This document shows positions 7,123 to 14,274 of a stretch of 35,514 nt of DNA, piece by piece; positions within the stretch are counted from its first letter, which is position 1; every line of letters begins with the position of its first letter. The notes beneath the pieces are model-generated. The model worked only from the letters and a program-made list of their open reading frames with translations. It was not told where the DNA came from and did not search any database. The stretch covers positions 1 to 35,514 of the forward strand of contig ONLX01000118.1 of assembly GCA_900318765.1 (NCBI GenBank). Direction: 5' to 3'. Position numbers and translations under genes: made by a program. The stretch is from an uncultured Eubacteriales bacterium. GTDB lineage: Bacteria > Bacillota > Clostridia > Christensenellales > CAG-138.

Positions 7123-7983
7123 ATGGAAGCAATCGGAACATTTTTTACGGAACACGTTTTAACGTACGGAACGTTTGCCGCGCTCGGCATCGTTGCGGCG
7201 TTTGTTTGCGCGCTTTTGCTCTGTTTTCATCTGAAGCAGAACTGGGTGCGGCAGATTCCGCTGATGCTGTTGTCGCTGATCGGCCTGGTCGTCGGCGCAA
7301 AGCTGTTCGGCATGATCTCTTACGAAAGCTATTTACGGAGCGTCGGCGCAACCATTACCTTGGAAATTTTGTTCAACAATTCCGGGATCGTGTTTTACGG
7401 CGGTCTTCTGGGATACTTCGGCATGATGGCGCTGCTCTTTTGGAAGCTGCTGAAAAAGAAACGCCTTGCGTGGGACATCGTCGCCGTTTCGACCCCGCTG
7501 TTTCACGGGTTTGCGCGGATCGGCTGCTATTTCGGGCATGAGGTTGTGAACGGGGAACTGGTCTGGCAGCCCTGCTGCTACGGAATTCGGATGCACGGAG
7601 CCCTTGCCTCACATTTTTGGGACAGCCGCCTGCCGACGCAGCTGATCGAATCCGCATTCAATTTCGTGCTGTTCGGCGTGCTGCTCTATCTGATCCTCTC
7701 CAACAAGAAGGAGGAGCGGCGCGGAAATCTGATCGGCATCTACCTGATTGCGTACCCGGTGTTCCGCTTTATCATTGAGTTCTTCCGCGACGATGAGGTG
7801 CGCGGCGGGTATTTCGGTCTCGCGTTCTCGCAGATCGTCAGCCTTCTGATCCTGTTCGGGGTTGCGCTGTTTTTGATCCTGCGGCAAAAGGGCGTAATCA
7901 AGCACGCGCCGATCGATCCCGAAGATCCCGAAATCGAAAAATATGACTTGTTCCGTTCGGATAAACCGTCCGAACAATCCTAA
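7123..7983 (+). CDS. lgt: Prolipoprotein diacylglyceryl transferase
   Basis: A 286-residue polytopic membrane enzyme that moves diacylglycerol from phosphatidylglycerol to the lipobox Cys of prelipoproteins, the first step of lipoprotein maturation. About seven hydrophobic segments are visible. The family landmarks appear in order: GIVFYGGLLGYF near 85-97, the Lgt signature region HGFARIGCYFGHE (128-140), then PTQLIESA and the late YPVFRFIIEFFRDDE. Length is normal. ATG 7123 gives a typical N-terminus and directly follows a strong -10, so the message may lack a leader. The lipoprotein genes on both sides are its likely substrates, and a second gene follows after 24 bases. Confidence 0.95.
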   Translation: MEAIGTFFTEHVLTYGTFAALGIVAAFVCALLLCFHLKQNWVRQIPLMLLSLIGLVVGAKLFGMISYESYLRSVGATITLEILFNNSGIVFYGGLLGYFGMMALLFWKLLKKKRLAWDIVAVSTPLFHGFARIGCYFGHEVVNGELVWQPCCYGIRMHGALASHFWDSRLPTQLIESAFNFVLFGVLLYLILSNKKEERRGNLIGIYLIAYPVFRFIIEFFRDDEVRGGYFGLAFSQIVSLLILFGVALFLILRQKGVIKHAPIDPEDPEIEKYDLFRSDKPSEQS

Positions 7984-8007
7984 GACTGATTCAATCGAAG
8001 GTTGGTT

Positions 8008-8991
8008 ATGAAACGCAGCATTCTGTTCCTTCTCTGCGCGCTGCTTGCGCTCGGTACCGCCTGTATGCTTCCGCTTCCGAAGGCGGACGCTGCCCTGGTT
8101 CAGACCCGTTCCCCCGAAGCGGTTGACTCCGAGGCGGAACCGGCTGAAGCTTCAGCTCTGCAGTCCGAAACCGAGCAGCCCACCGCAACGCAGCCCGAGC
8201 CCGCGCCGATCGAATCCGAAGCGGCCAATGCGCCCGCGCTTCCGATCGTGTTCCGTCTCTACGATGAGCTCGGTTGGGACGTTTCGGACGCGGTGATGTT
8301 CTCGTATGATTTCAATCGCGACGGCGTCGCCGAGGATATCGCGTTCAGCCTCAATGAAGAAGACGATACCACGACGATTCTGGTTGGAAACCAGCGCATG
8401 GAGCTCGATATCAGCTCGATGCTCGATACCGTGATTCTGCTCGATCTCGATCCCGAATCGCCGGAATTGAACCTGCTGGTTGTGATCGATGAAGCGTCCG
8501 ACGATTACGTGGTGACCGAGCTGCATCTTGAGGACGGCACGCTGACCGTTGGCCCGGTCGTTTACGGATTTGCCTTCTGGAAGGAGGACGCGCTTTGGAT
8601 CTCCGAGCGGACCGATGTGCTCGGCACGTCCTCCGGAAGCCGTGTCTATGCGGGGGATGATCTAAAGCCCGTCTCCGAATGGCTCGAACTCGATTATGTT
8701 CCGACCGAGGAGGAGATCGCCGAGGAGCGGGACAGCCTGATCGAGGGCGGCGTTCTGCTGCATACGACGCGCAAGCTCCCCTGCACGATCAACGGCAAGG
8801 ATGCCAAGATCGCCAAGGACGCATACGTTTATCCCGTTCGGATTCGCGCCGATCAGACGGAAGCCGAGCTAAGAACGCTTGACGGCAAAGCGCTTTTGCT
8901 GAGCTTTGAATGCAGTGAGGAAGGCTATCCGGAGCGAATTGCCGGCAAGAGCATCGAAAAGTATTTTGACAATCTGTCCTACGCGGATTGA
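8008..8991 (+). CDS. Putative secreted lipoprotein, function unknown
   Basis: ATG 8008, with GAAGG six bases upstream, gives 327 residues; a TTG two codons earlier is less likely. A hydrophobic signal (MKRSILFLLCALLALGTAC) ends at Cys19 in an acceptable but non-ideal lipobox (GTAC). Cleavage by signal peptidase I near ADA-A is an alternative. Residues about 33-75 are a Pro/Glu/Thr/Ala-rich linker. After it, the segment DFNRDGVAEDIAFSL has the D.N.DG..ED spacing of a calcium loop as in FG-GAP or EF-hand-like repeats. The rest (two acidic beta-rich blocks) I cannot assign. It forms an operon with lgt and ends at a strong terminator. Confidence 0.8.
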   Translation: MKRSILFLLCALLALGTACMLPLPKADAALVQTRSPEAVDSEAEPAEASALQSETEQPTATQPEPAPIESEAANAPALPIVFRLYDELGWDVSDAVMFSYDFNRDGVAEDIAFSLNEEDDTTTILVGNQRMELDISSMLDTVILLDLDPESPELNLLVVIDEASDDYVVTELHLEDGTLTVGPVVYGFAFWKEDALWISERTDVLGTSSGSRVYAGDDLKPVSEWLELDYVPTEEEIAEERDSLIEGGVLLHTTRKLPCTINGKDAKIAKDAYVYPVRIRADQTEAELRTLDGKALLLSFECSEEGYPERIAGKSIEKYFDNLSYAD

Positions 8992-9000
8992 TCCAAGGGA

Positions 9001-9030
9001 AAGAACCGTATCGATACGGTTCTTTTTCTT
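9001..9030 (+). terminator. Intrinsic terminator of the lgt operon
   Basis: AAGAACCGTA (9001-9010) and TACGGTTCTT (9015-9024) pair perfectly around TCGA, followed by TTTCTT to complete a T-rich tail. Confidence 0.85.
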
Positions 9031-9097
9031 CCCACCGCTGCAACCGATGGCCCCGTTGCCCGGTATTGTTGATGAAGGAATCTGACAGGAGGCCGCT

Positions 9098-9481
9098 ATG
9101 AAACAGCAGAAACTGACCGGCTACATGCCGAATTATCCGAAAAAAATCTTACAGGGAAGCGCGTTGACCGCCGCGGCGATCGCCCTCCTCGGCAGCACCA
9201 TCGGCTGCAAAAAAGCTCCGGTCCCGGGGCTTGAGCCGGACGTTGCAGGGTATGTCCCGGTCGAGCCGAACGAAACGCTCGTGCTCGACGGAGAAGTTGC
9301 CGTCGATCCCGGTGAGGAGCTGATCGTCGATCCCACGCCCGATCCGGACGAAACGCTCGTGCTCGACGGAGAAGTTGCCGTCGATCCCGGTGAGGAGCTG
9401 ATTTTAGACGGGGATGTGCTTGTGGACGACTCGCAGGAGGATTTTACGACGACGGGCATGATCGACGTTGCCAACGATTGA
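9098..9481 (+). CDS. Short acidic repeat protein, candidate radical SAM substrate
   Basis: 127 residues starting at ATG 9098 with AGGAGG six bases upstream. The N-terminus (MKQQKLTGYMPNYPKKILQG) is basic and longer than usual. A hydrophobic stretch (SALTAAAIALLGSTIG) ends at Cys37, the only Cys, so this may be a lipoprotein signal. The rest is very acidic and almost free of Lys/Arg. It contains two identical copies of ETLVLDGEVAVDPGEELI (59-76 and 85-102) and a partial third (LILDGDVLVDD, 101-111). The next gene, nine bases away, is a SPASM radical SAM enzyme. A small repetitive protein in that position is the usual arrangement for a peptide substrate and its maturase. That role is an inference; a plain surface lipoprotein is possible. 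Confidence 0.72.
   Translation: MKQQKLTGYMPNYPKKILQGSALTAAAIALLGSTIGCKKAPVPGLEPDVAGYVPVEPNETLVLDGEVAVDPGEELIVDPTPDPDETLVLDGEVAVDPGEELILDGDVLVDDSQEDFTTTGMIDVAND
9270..9402 (+). repeat. Exact 55-base tandem duplication within the 9098 gene
   Basis: Bases 9270-9324 and 9348-9402 are identical over 55 positions and offset by 78 bases (26 codons), so the reading frame is kept. Perfect identity at synonymous positions suggests a recent duplication or gene conversion. The unit encodes the acidic LVLDGEVAVDPG block. Confidence 0.9.
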
Positions 9482-9490
9482 GAGGATCCC

Positions 9491-10570
9491 ATGAATCTGA
9501 CGCTGCATCTGACCGCAGACTGCAACCTTGCCTGCCGGTACTGCTATGAAACGCACAGCCGTGCGCACATGCCGGAGGAAACGGCTCTCCGTGCCGTCGA
9601 TCTTGCGTTTTCCTACGGGCACGATACCAACGGGTTCTCGCTGTTCGGCGGCGAGCCGCTTTTGGAGCGCGCACTGATTGAGCGCATCTGCGATTATGCC
9701 GTACAGCGTGCCGATGCGGAAGGCAAGCAGGTTCGGTTCAAGATGACAACGAACGGAACGCTGCTCGATGAATCGTTTTTGCGGTTTGCCAATGCGCATT
9801 TTCTTGAGATCGCGCTCTCGCACGACGGACTGCTGCAGGACGATCAGCGCCGTACGCGCGGCAATCAACCGACGCGTGCGCTGCTGGATCCGGTTGTGGA
9901 TCTCCTGCTTCGCGATCAGCCGAACGCGGTTGCGATGCAGACCGTGATGCCCGAAACCGTTTCGCGCATGGCGGAGTCCGTGGAATGGCTGTATGCGCGA
10001 GGCTTTTCCCGCATCAACACCGCGATCGATTATCGCAAGGACGCCGGTTGGGACGACGATTCCCTCGCCGTGTTAAAGGAACAGTACGAGCGCATCGCCC
10101 TTCTGATGGAAGCGCATTTTGACAAGCCGCGCCCGCTGCTGTACCTCAATTTTCTATCCAAAATTTCCGCTTATCTGAACAATCGCCCGTGTATGCTCTG
10201 CAAGCTCGGCATCCGGCAGCCTTCCGTTGCGCCGGACGGAGCGATCTACCCTTGCAATCAATTTCTGAACCTGCCCGCTTATCGCATGGGCGACGTATGG
10301 ACCGGCATCGACCGCGCCAAACAAACGGAGATCTTCCGGCAATCGATGGCGCCGGAACCGGATTGCGTAGGCTGCGCGATTGAGGATCGCTGCCGGCACC
10401 ATTGCGCCTGTCTGAACTTCAGCCTGACGGGACGGATGCATGAGGTCGCGCCCATCCAATGCGAACACGAACGCATTTTGATTCCGATCGCCGATGCGCT
10501 CGCCGCCCGTCTCTATCAAAAAAAGAGCGCGCGGTTTTTGTTGCAGTACCGCGACGATCCGCTCGAATAA
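9491..10570 (+). CDS. Radical SAM/SPASM domain protein, candidate peptide maturase
   Basis: A 359-residue enzyme. The radical SAM cluster motif CNLACRYC (Cys11, 15, 18) is followed by FGGEP (52-56), which binds the SAM amino group, and TTNGT (86-90). The C-terminal Cys set (234, 237, 255, 292, 295, 301, 305, 307, 324), including CVGC.....C...C, is a SPASM-type region holding auxiliary iron-sulphur clusters. Such proteins mature peptides or anaerobic sulfatases. No sulfatase is nearby, and the small repeat protein directly upstream is the obvious candidate substrate. Its GAGAGGA ribosome site overlaps the previous stop, so the two are co-translated. There is no N-terminal RiPP recognition element-like extension; the SAM core starts at residue 3. 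Confidence 0.88.
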   Translation: MNLTLHLTADCNLACRYCYETHSRAHMPEETALRAVDLAFSYGHDTNGFSLFGGEPLLERALIERICDYAVQRADAEGKQVRFKMTTNGTLLDESFLRFANAHFLEIALSHDGLLQDDQRRTRGNQPTRALLDPVVDLLLRDQPNAVAMQTVMPETVSRMAESVEWLYARGFSRINTAIDYRKDAGWDDDSLAVLKEQYERIALLMEAHFDKPRPLLYLNFLSKISAYLNNRPCMLCKLGIRQPSVAPDGAIYPCNQFLNLPAYRMGDVWTGIDRAKQTEIFRQSMAPEPDCVGCAIEDRCRHHCACLNFSLTGRMHEVAPIQCEHERILIPIADALAARLYQKKSARFLLQYRDDPLE

Positions 10571-10578
10571 TTCCAAAA

Positions 10579-10608
10579 GATCCCCGCAAGCGGAGGCTTG
10601 CGGGGATC
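10579..10608. terminator. Hairpin terminator between convergent genes
   Basis: GATCCCCGCAAGC (10579-10591) pairs perfectly with GCTTGCGGGGATC (10596-10608), a 13-base G+C-rich stem with a GGAG loop. On the - strand it is followed by TTTT, so it best serves the ABC transporter operon; the T run on the + side is short (TTT). Confidence 0.75.
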
Positions 10609-10611
10609 CGT

Positions 10612-12384
10612 TTATGCGCCGATCCCGGCGTACTGGCTGTTGTACAGCATTGCGTAGAATCCGCCCTTTTCGAGCAGCTCCTCATGACGGCCCTGCTCGA
10701 TAATGTGTCCGTCCCGCATGACCAGAATACAATCCGCGGTTCGGATCGTGCTGAGCCGATGCGCGACGACAAAACTCGTTCTTCCCTCCATGAGCCGCGC
10801 AAATGCTTCCTGCACCCTCAGTTCGGTCCGCGTATCGATCGAGCTGGTCGCCTCATCCAGAATCAGCATCGGCGGCAGGCACAGCATCACGCGAGCGATG
10901 CACAGGAGCTGCTTTTGCCCCTGCGACAGCGATCCGCCGTCCTCGGAAATATAGGTATCATACCCATTCGGAAGCCGTTGAATGAACGAATGCGCATGGC
11001 TCGCCTTCGCCGCGGCAATCACTTCCTCGTCGGTCGCGTCCGGGCGTCCCATTGTAATGTTCTCGCGGATCGTTCCGGATCGCAGCCATGTCTCCTGCAG
11101 CACCATACCGTAGCCGGTGCGCAGACTCTTACGCGTCGCTTTGCGGATCGGCACGCCGTCCACCGAAATCCGTCCGCTCGTCACGTCGTAAAACCGCATC
11201 AACAGATTGATGATCGTCGTCTTGCCGCAGCCCGTCGGCCCGACGATCGCGATGCGCTGCCCCGGGTTCGCCTGCAAATTCAGATGCTCAATCAGCCGCT
11301 GTTCCGGTCGGTAGGAGAAACACACGTCGTGAATCTCGACGCTCCCGCGTACGCTGTGAAGCTCTTCCGCATCCAAGGCATCCGGCGTTTCGGACGGCTG
11401 TTCGATTAGGTCAAAAATCCGTGCCGCGCAGGCAAGCGCGTTCTGAAGCTCGGTTACAACGCCCGAAATCTCGTTGAACGGTTTTGTATACTGGTTCGCG
11501 TAGCTTAAAAACATCGTGAGCTGCCCGACCGTAATCGCGCCCGCGCCGCCCGTTGCCGCAATCAGCGCGCCCGTAATCGCCACGCCCGCGTACACAAGAC
11601 TGTTGACGAACCGCGTCGAAGGATTCGTGATCGACGAGAAGAAGATCGCGCGAAGCGAATACCGTTTCAGATCCGAATTGATCGCGTCGAACTGCTCCAT
11701 GGTTTTCTTTTCCCGCCCGAAAGCCTGTACCACGTTTTGCCCGGCAATCATTTCATCGATCAGCGCCGTCTGCGCGCCGCGCGTCTGTGACCGCAGCCGA
11801 AACATTTCATAGGTCCGCTTTGCGATAAACGACGCAACCAGCAGCGAAACCGGTGTGATCACCACGACAACCAGCGTAATGACCGGATTGACCGCAAGCA
11901 TGAAGCCGAGCGTGCCGAGAATCGTCAAAACACCGGTAAACAACTGCGTAAATCCGATCAGAAGTCCATCCGCGAACTGATCGACATCCGCAATCACACG
12001 GCTCGTGAGTTCACCGGTCGCATGCACATCGAGATACGCGAGCGGCAGCGTTTCGATCTTCTGGAATGCGTCCTTACGGAGATCGCGCACCGTGCGATAC
12101 GTGATGCGGTTGTTCAGAATGCTCATGCCCCATTGCAGCGCGGCAGTCAATACGACCGCAACGCCGATTTTTAGGAGGATCCGCAAAAGCGCTTCAAAAT
12201 CGACATTGTCCTTTCCGATGATGCGATCGACCGCCTCGCCGGTCAGCACCGGAACGTACAGCGTCAGCGCAACGACTGCCGCCGCCATCAGCAGCGATAC
12301 GAGGACCGCCCCTTTATAGCGACCGATCCGGGCAAGGACCTTTTTCAACGTTTCCCTGCGGGCGGGATCCGATTTCTGTTTCAT
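10612..12384 (-). CDS. ABC exporter subunit (membrane plus ATPase), canonical half
   Basis: 590 residues: six transmembrane helices in the first 320 residues (ABC type IV exporter fold), then an ATPase domain. Walker A GPTGCGKT is at 382-389, the signature SLSQGQ at 485-490, Walker B MLILDE with catalytic Glu511, and the H-loop His542 in VVAHR. All catalytic residues are intact. It starts one base after the stop of the 12386-14107 gene, with GGAGG upstream, and the two must form a heterodimer. Related pairs export drugs, lipids or peptides (for example BmrCD, TM287/288). The substrate cannot be told. The operon ends at the hairpin 10579-10608, close to the radical SAM gene on the other strand. 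Confidence 0.92.
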   Translation of the reverse strand: MKQKSDPARRETLKKVLARIGRYKGAVLVSLLMAAAVVALTLYVPVLTGEAVDRIIGKDNVDFEALLRILLKIGVAVVLTAALQWGMSILNNRITYRTVRDLRKDAFQKIETLPLAYLDVHATGELTSRVIADVDQFADGLLIGFTQLFTGVLTILGTLGFMLAVNPVITLVVVVITPVSLLVASFIAKRTYEMFRLRSQTRGAQTALIDEMIAGQNVVQAFGREKKTMEQFDAINSDLKRYSLRAIFFSSITNPSTRFVNSLVYAGVAITGALIAATGGAGAITVGQLTMFLSYANQYTKPFNEISGVVTELQNALACAARIFDLIEQPSETPDALDAEELHSVRGSVEIHDVCFSYRPEQRLIEHLNLQANPGQRIAIVGPTGCGKTTIINLLMRFYDVTSGRISVDGVPIRKATRKSLRTGYGMVLQETWLRSGTIRENITMGRPDATDEEVIAAAKASHAHSFIQRLPNGYDTYISEDGGSLSQGQKQLLCIARVMLCLPPMLILDEATSSIDTRTELRVQEAFARLMEGRTSFVVAHRLSTIRTADCILVMRDGHIIEQGRHEELLEKGGFYAMLYNSQYAGIGA

Positions 12385-12385
12385 C

Positions 12386-14107
12386 TCACACCGCCTCCTT
12401 CGGAAACTGGGAATCGTAGATCTCCCGGTACAGCGGGCAGGTGTTCAAAAGCTCGGCATGCGTGCCGATGCCGACCGCCCGTCCGTCTTCCAGCACGATG
12501 ATCCGATCCGCCTGCATCAAGGAAGCCGCTCGCTGCGACACGATGAATACCAACGGTGACTCTTGCGATTCCCGCAGCGCTTTCCGGAGCGCGGCGTCGG
12601 TTGCAAGGTCGAGCGCGGATGCGCTGTCATCCAAAATCAAGATATCCGGCTTGCGCACCAGGGCGCGCGCGATTGTGAGCCTTTGCCGCTGTCCGCCCGA
12701 GAAGTTGCGTCCGTTCTGCTCCACCGGTGCGTCGAGCCCGCCCGCGCGTGAAGCGACAAACTCCTTGGCCTGCGCAACGGTCAACGCGTTCCAAAGCTCC
12801 TCCTCGGTCGCCTCTTCGTTGCCCCAGAGCAGGTTTTCCCGGATCGTTCCCAAGAAGAGCTGCGCTTTTTGCGGAACGATGCCGATCCGTTTGCGAAGCG
12901 CTTCCAGATCATAGGCTTTGACGTCGACGCCGTCCACGCGCACACTGCCCTTCGTTGCGTCATAAAACCGCGGGATCAGCTGCACCAGCGTGGATTTGCC
13001 GCAGCCCGTCGGCCCGATCACGCCGACCGTTTCGCCGCGCGCCGCCGCAAAGGAGATCCCGAAAAGCGCTTCTCCGCCTGCGTCCTCATACGCCATCGAA
13101 ACGTTTTCAAACGAAACAAGCGCGTCATTCGGTTCGGAGGGGAGTTCGGTTCCGCTCTCCATGCCCGGCGCAAGTTCGAGCACCGCGGCAATGCGGTCCG
13201 CGCAGGCGAACGCCTTCGTCATGCTGATAATCAGGTTTGCGAGCTTGATCAGCTCGACCAAAATCTGCGAAAGGTAATTGACCAGCGCAACGACCTCGCC
13301 CTGTGACAGACTGCCGATGCTGACGCGCACCGCGCCGGTTTGCAGCAGCACGATCAGCGCGGCGTTCAGAATCAGATACGTGACGGGGTTCATTGCGGCG
13401 GAAATTTTGCCGACGAACTCATTCAGCCGCGTCAAGGCGTCATTTTGCGCGTCGAACCGGGCCTGCTCATCCGCCTCCTTGCGGAAGGCGCGGATCACAC
13501 GAACGCCGTTCAGGTTTTCCCGGAAGGTTCCGGTCACGCCGTCCAACCCCGCCTGCGCCTTTCGGTAGAGCGGCATCGTCCATAAAATGATGCCGAACAC
13601 GACGATCGACAGCAGCGGAATCGCGACGACAAAGATCCATGCCGCCTTCGGGTCAACGAAAAACGCCATGACCATCGCGCCGAATACGATAAACGGCGAG
13701 CGCAAAAACAGCCGCAGCGTCAGATTTACGCCGGACTGCACCTGATCGACGTCGCTCGTGAGACGGGTGATCATTGTGGAGGTTCCGAGCCGGTCCCGCG
13801 CGGAAAACGACAGCGATTGCAGATGCCCAAAAACCGCTTTCTTCAGCGAAGCGGCAAACCCGGTCGCGGCCTTCGCCGCAAAATACTGCGCCGTGATCGC
13901 GCTGACAAGCCCGATCACCGCAAGGCCGATAAGCAGCGCGCCCATCCTCCAGATATGCGCCGTATCGCCGGTTCCGATGCCGCGGTCGATGATCGACGCG
14001 ATCACAAGCGGAACAAACAACTCAAACGTCGCTTCCAAGAGCTTGAACAGCGGCCCCAAAATACATTCTTTTCGATAGGAAGACAGATAAGAAAGCAGTC
14101 GTTTCAT
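12386..14107 (-). CDS. ABC exporter subunit (membrane plus ATPase), degenerate half
   Basis: ATG 14107 with CGGAG upstream gives 573 residues starting MKRLLSYLSSYRKE, a typical start for this class. An open frame runs 52 codons further up but has no family similarity. Six helices precede the ATPase domain. Walker A GPTGCGKS is at 365-372 and the signature FSGGQ at 469-473. Walker B ILILDD has Asp494 where the catalytic Glu should be, and the H-loop has Gln525 (FIVSQR) in place of His. These are the known marks of the degenerate half of heterodimeric exporters, in which only one site hydrolyses ATP fast. It pairs with the next gene. Confidence 0.93.
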   Translation of the reverse strand: MKRLLSYLSSYRKECILGPLFKLLEATFELFVPLVIASIIDRGIGTGDTAHIWRMGALLIGLAVIGLVSAITAQYFAAKAATGFAASLKKAVFGHLQSLSFSARDRLGTSTMITRLTSDVDQVQSGVNLTLRLFLRSPFIVFGAMVMAFFVDPKAAWIFVVAIPLLSIVVFGIILWTMPLYRKAQAGLDGVTGTFRENLNGVRVIRAFRKEADEQARFDAQNDALTRLNEFVGKISAAMNPVTYLILNAALIVLLQTGAVRVSIGSLSQGEVVALVNYLSQILVELIKLANLIISMTKAFACADRIAAVLELAPGMESGTELPSEPNDALVSFENVSMAYEDAGGEALFGISFAAARGETVGVIGPTGCGKSTLVQLIPRFYDATKGSVRVDGVDVKAYDLEALRKRIGIVPQKAQLFLGTIRENLLWGNEEATEEELWNALTVAQAKEFVASRAGGLDAPVEQNGRNFSGGQRQRLTIARALVRKPDILILDDSASALDLATDAALRKALRESQESPLVFIVSQRAASLMQADRIIVLEDGRAVGIGTHAELLNTCPLYREIYDSQFPKEAV

Positions 14108-14226
14108 ACAGGCTCCGAACGGTTCGATTCTCCCAATCAGTTTACCGGAAAAAGTCATCGGATGCAAGTCCCAAAACGCCGTCGTTGCCGCGGCGCACTT
14201 GACTTTTTTCCCAAAAAAGACTACTC

Positions 14227-14270
14227 TATAATAGATGAAATATCGACCGATGAATTCGGCCAAAGAAGGA
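14227..14270 (+). promoter_or_regulatory. mnmG promoter -10 and ribosome-binding site
   Basis: A perfect TATAAT lies at 14227-14232, and AAAGAAGGA at 14262-14270 precedes ATG 14275. A TTGACT at 14199-14204 is 22 bases before the -10, too far for a standard promoter, so the -35 is uncertain. CTTTTTTCCCAAAAAAG (14203-14219) makes a small A/T hairpin between them. Confidence 0.6.
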
Positions 14271-14274
14271 ACTT

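Noticed and set aside
9270..9402. Direct repeat as a possible CRISPR or mobile element
   Set aside because: There are only two copies, in frame inside a coding gene, with a 23-base coding spacer and no cas genes.
9491..10570. Anaerobic sulfatase-maturating enzyme
   Set aside because: The SPASM layout would allow it, but no sulfatase is in the window and a small repetitive protein lies directly upstream, which favours a peptide maturase.
14199..14232. TTGACT with TATAAT as an mnmG promoter
   Set aside because: The spacing is 22 bases, too long for a standard promoter. Only the -10 is kept.
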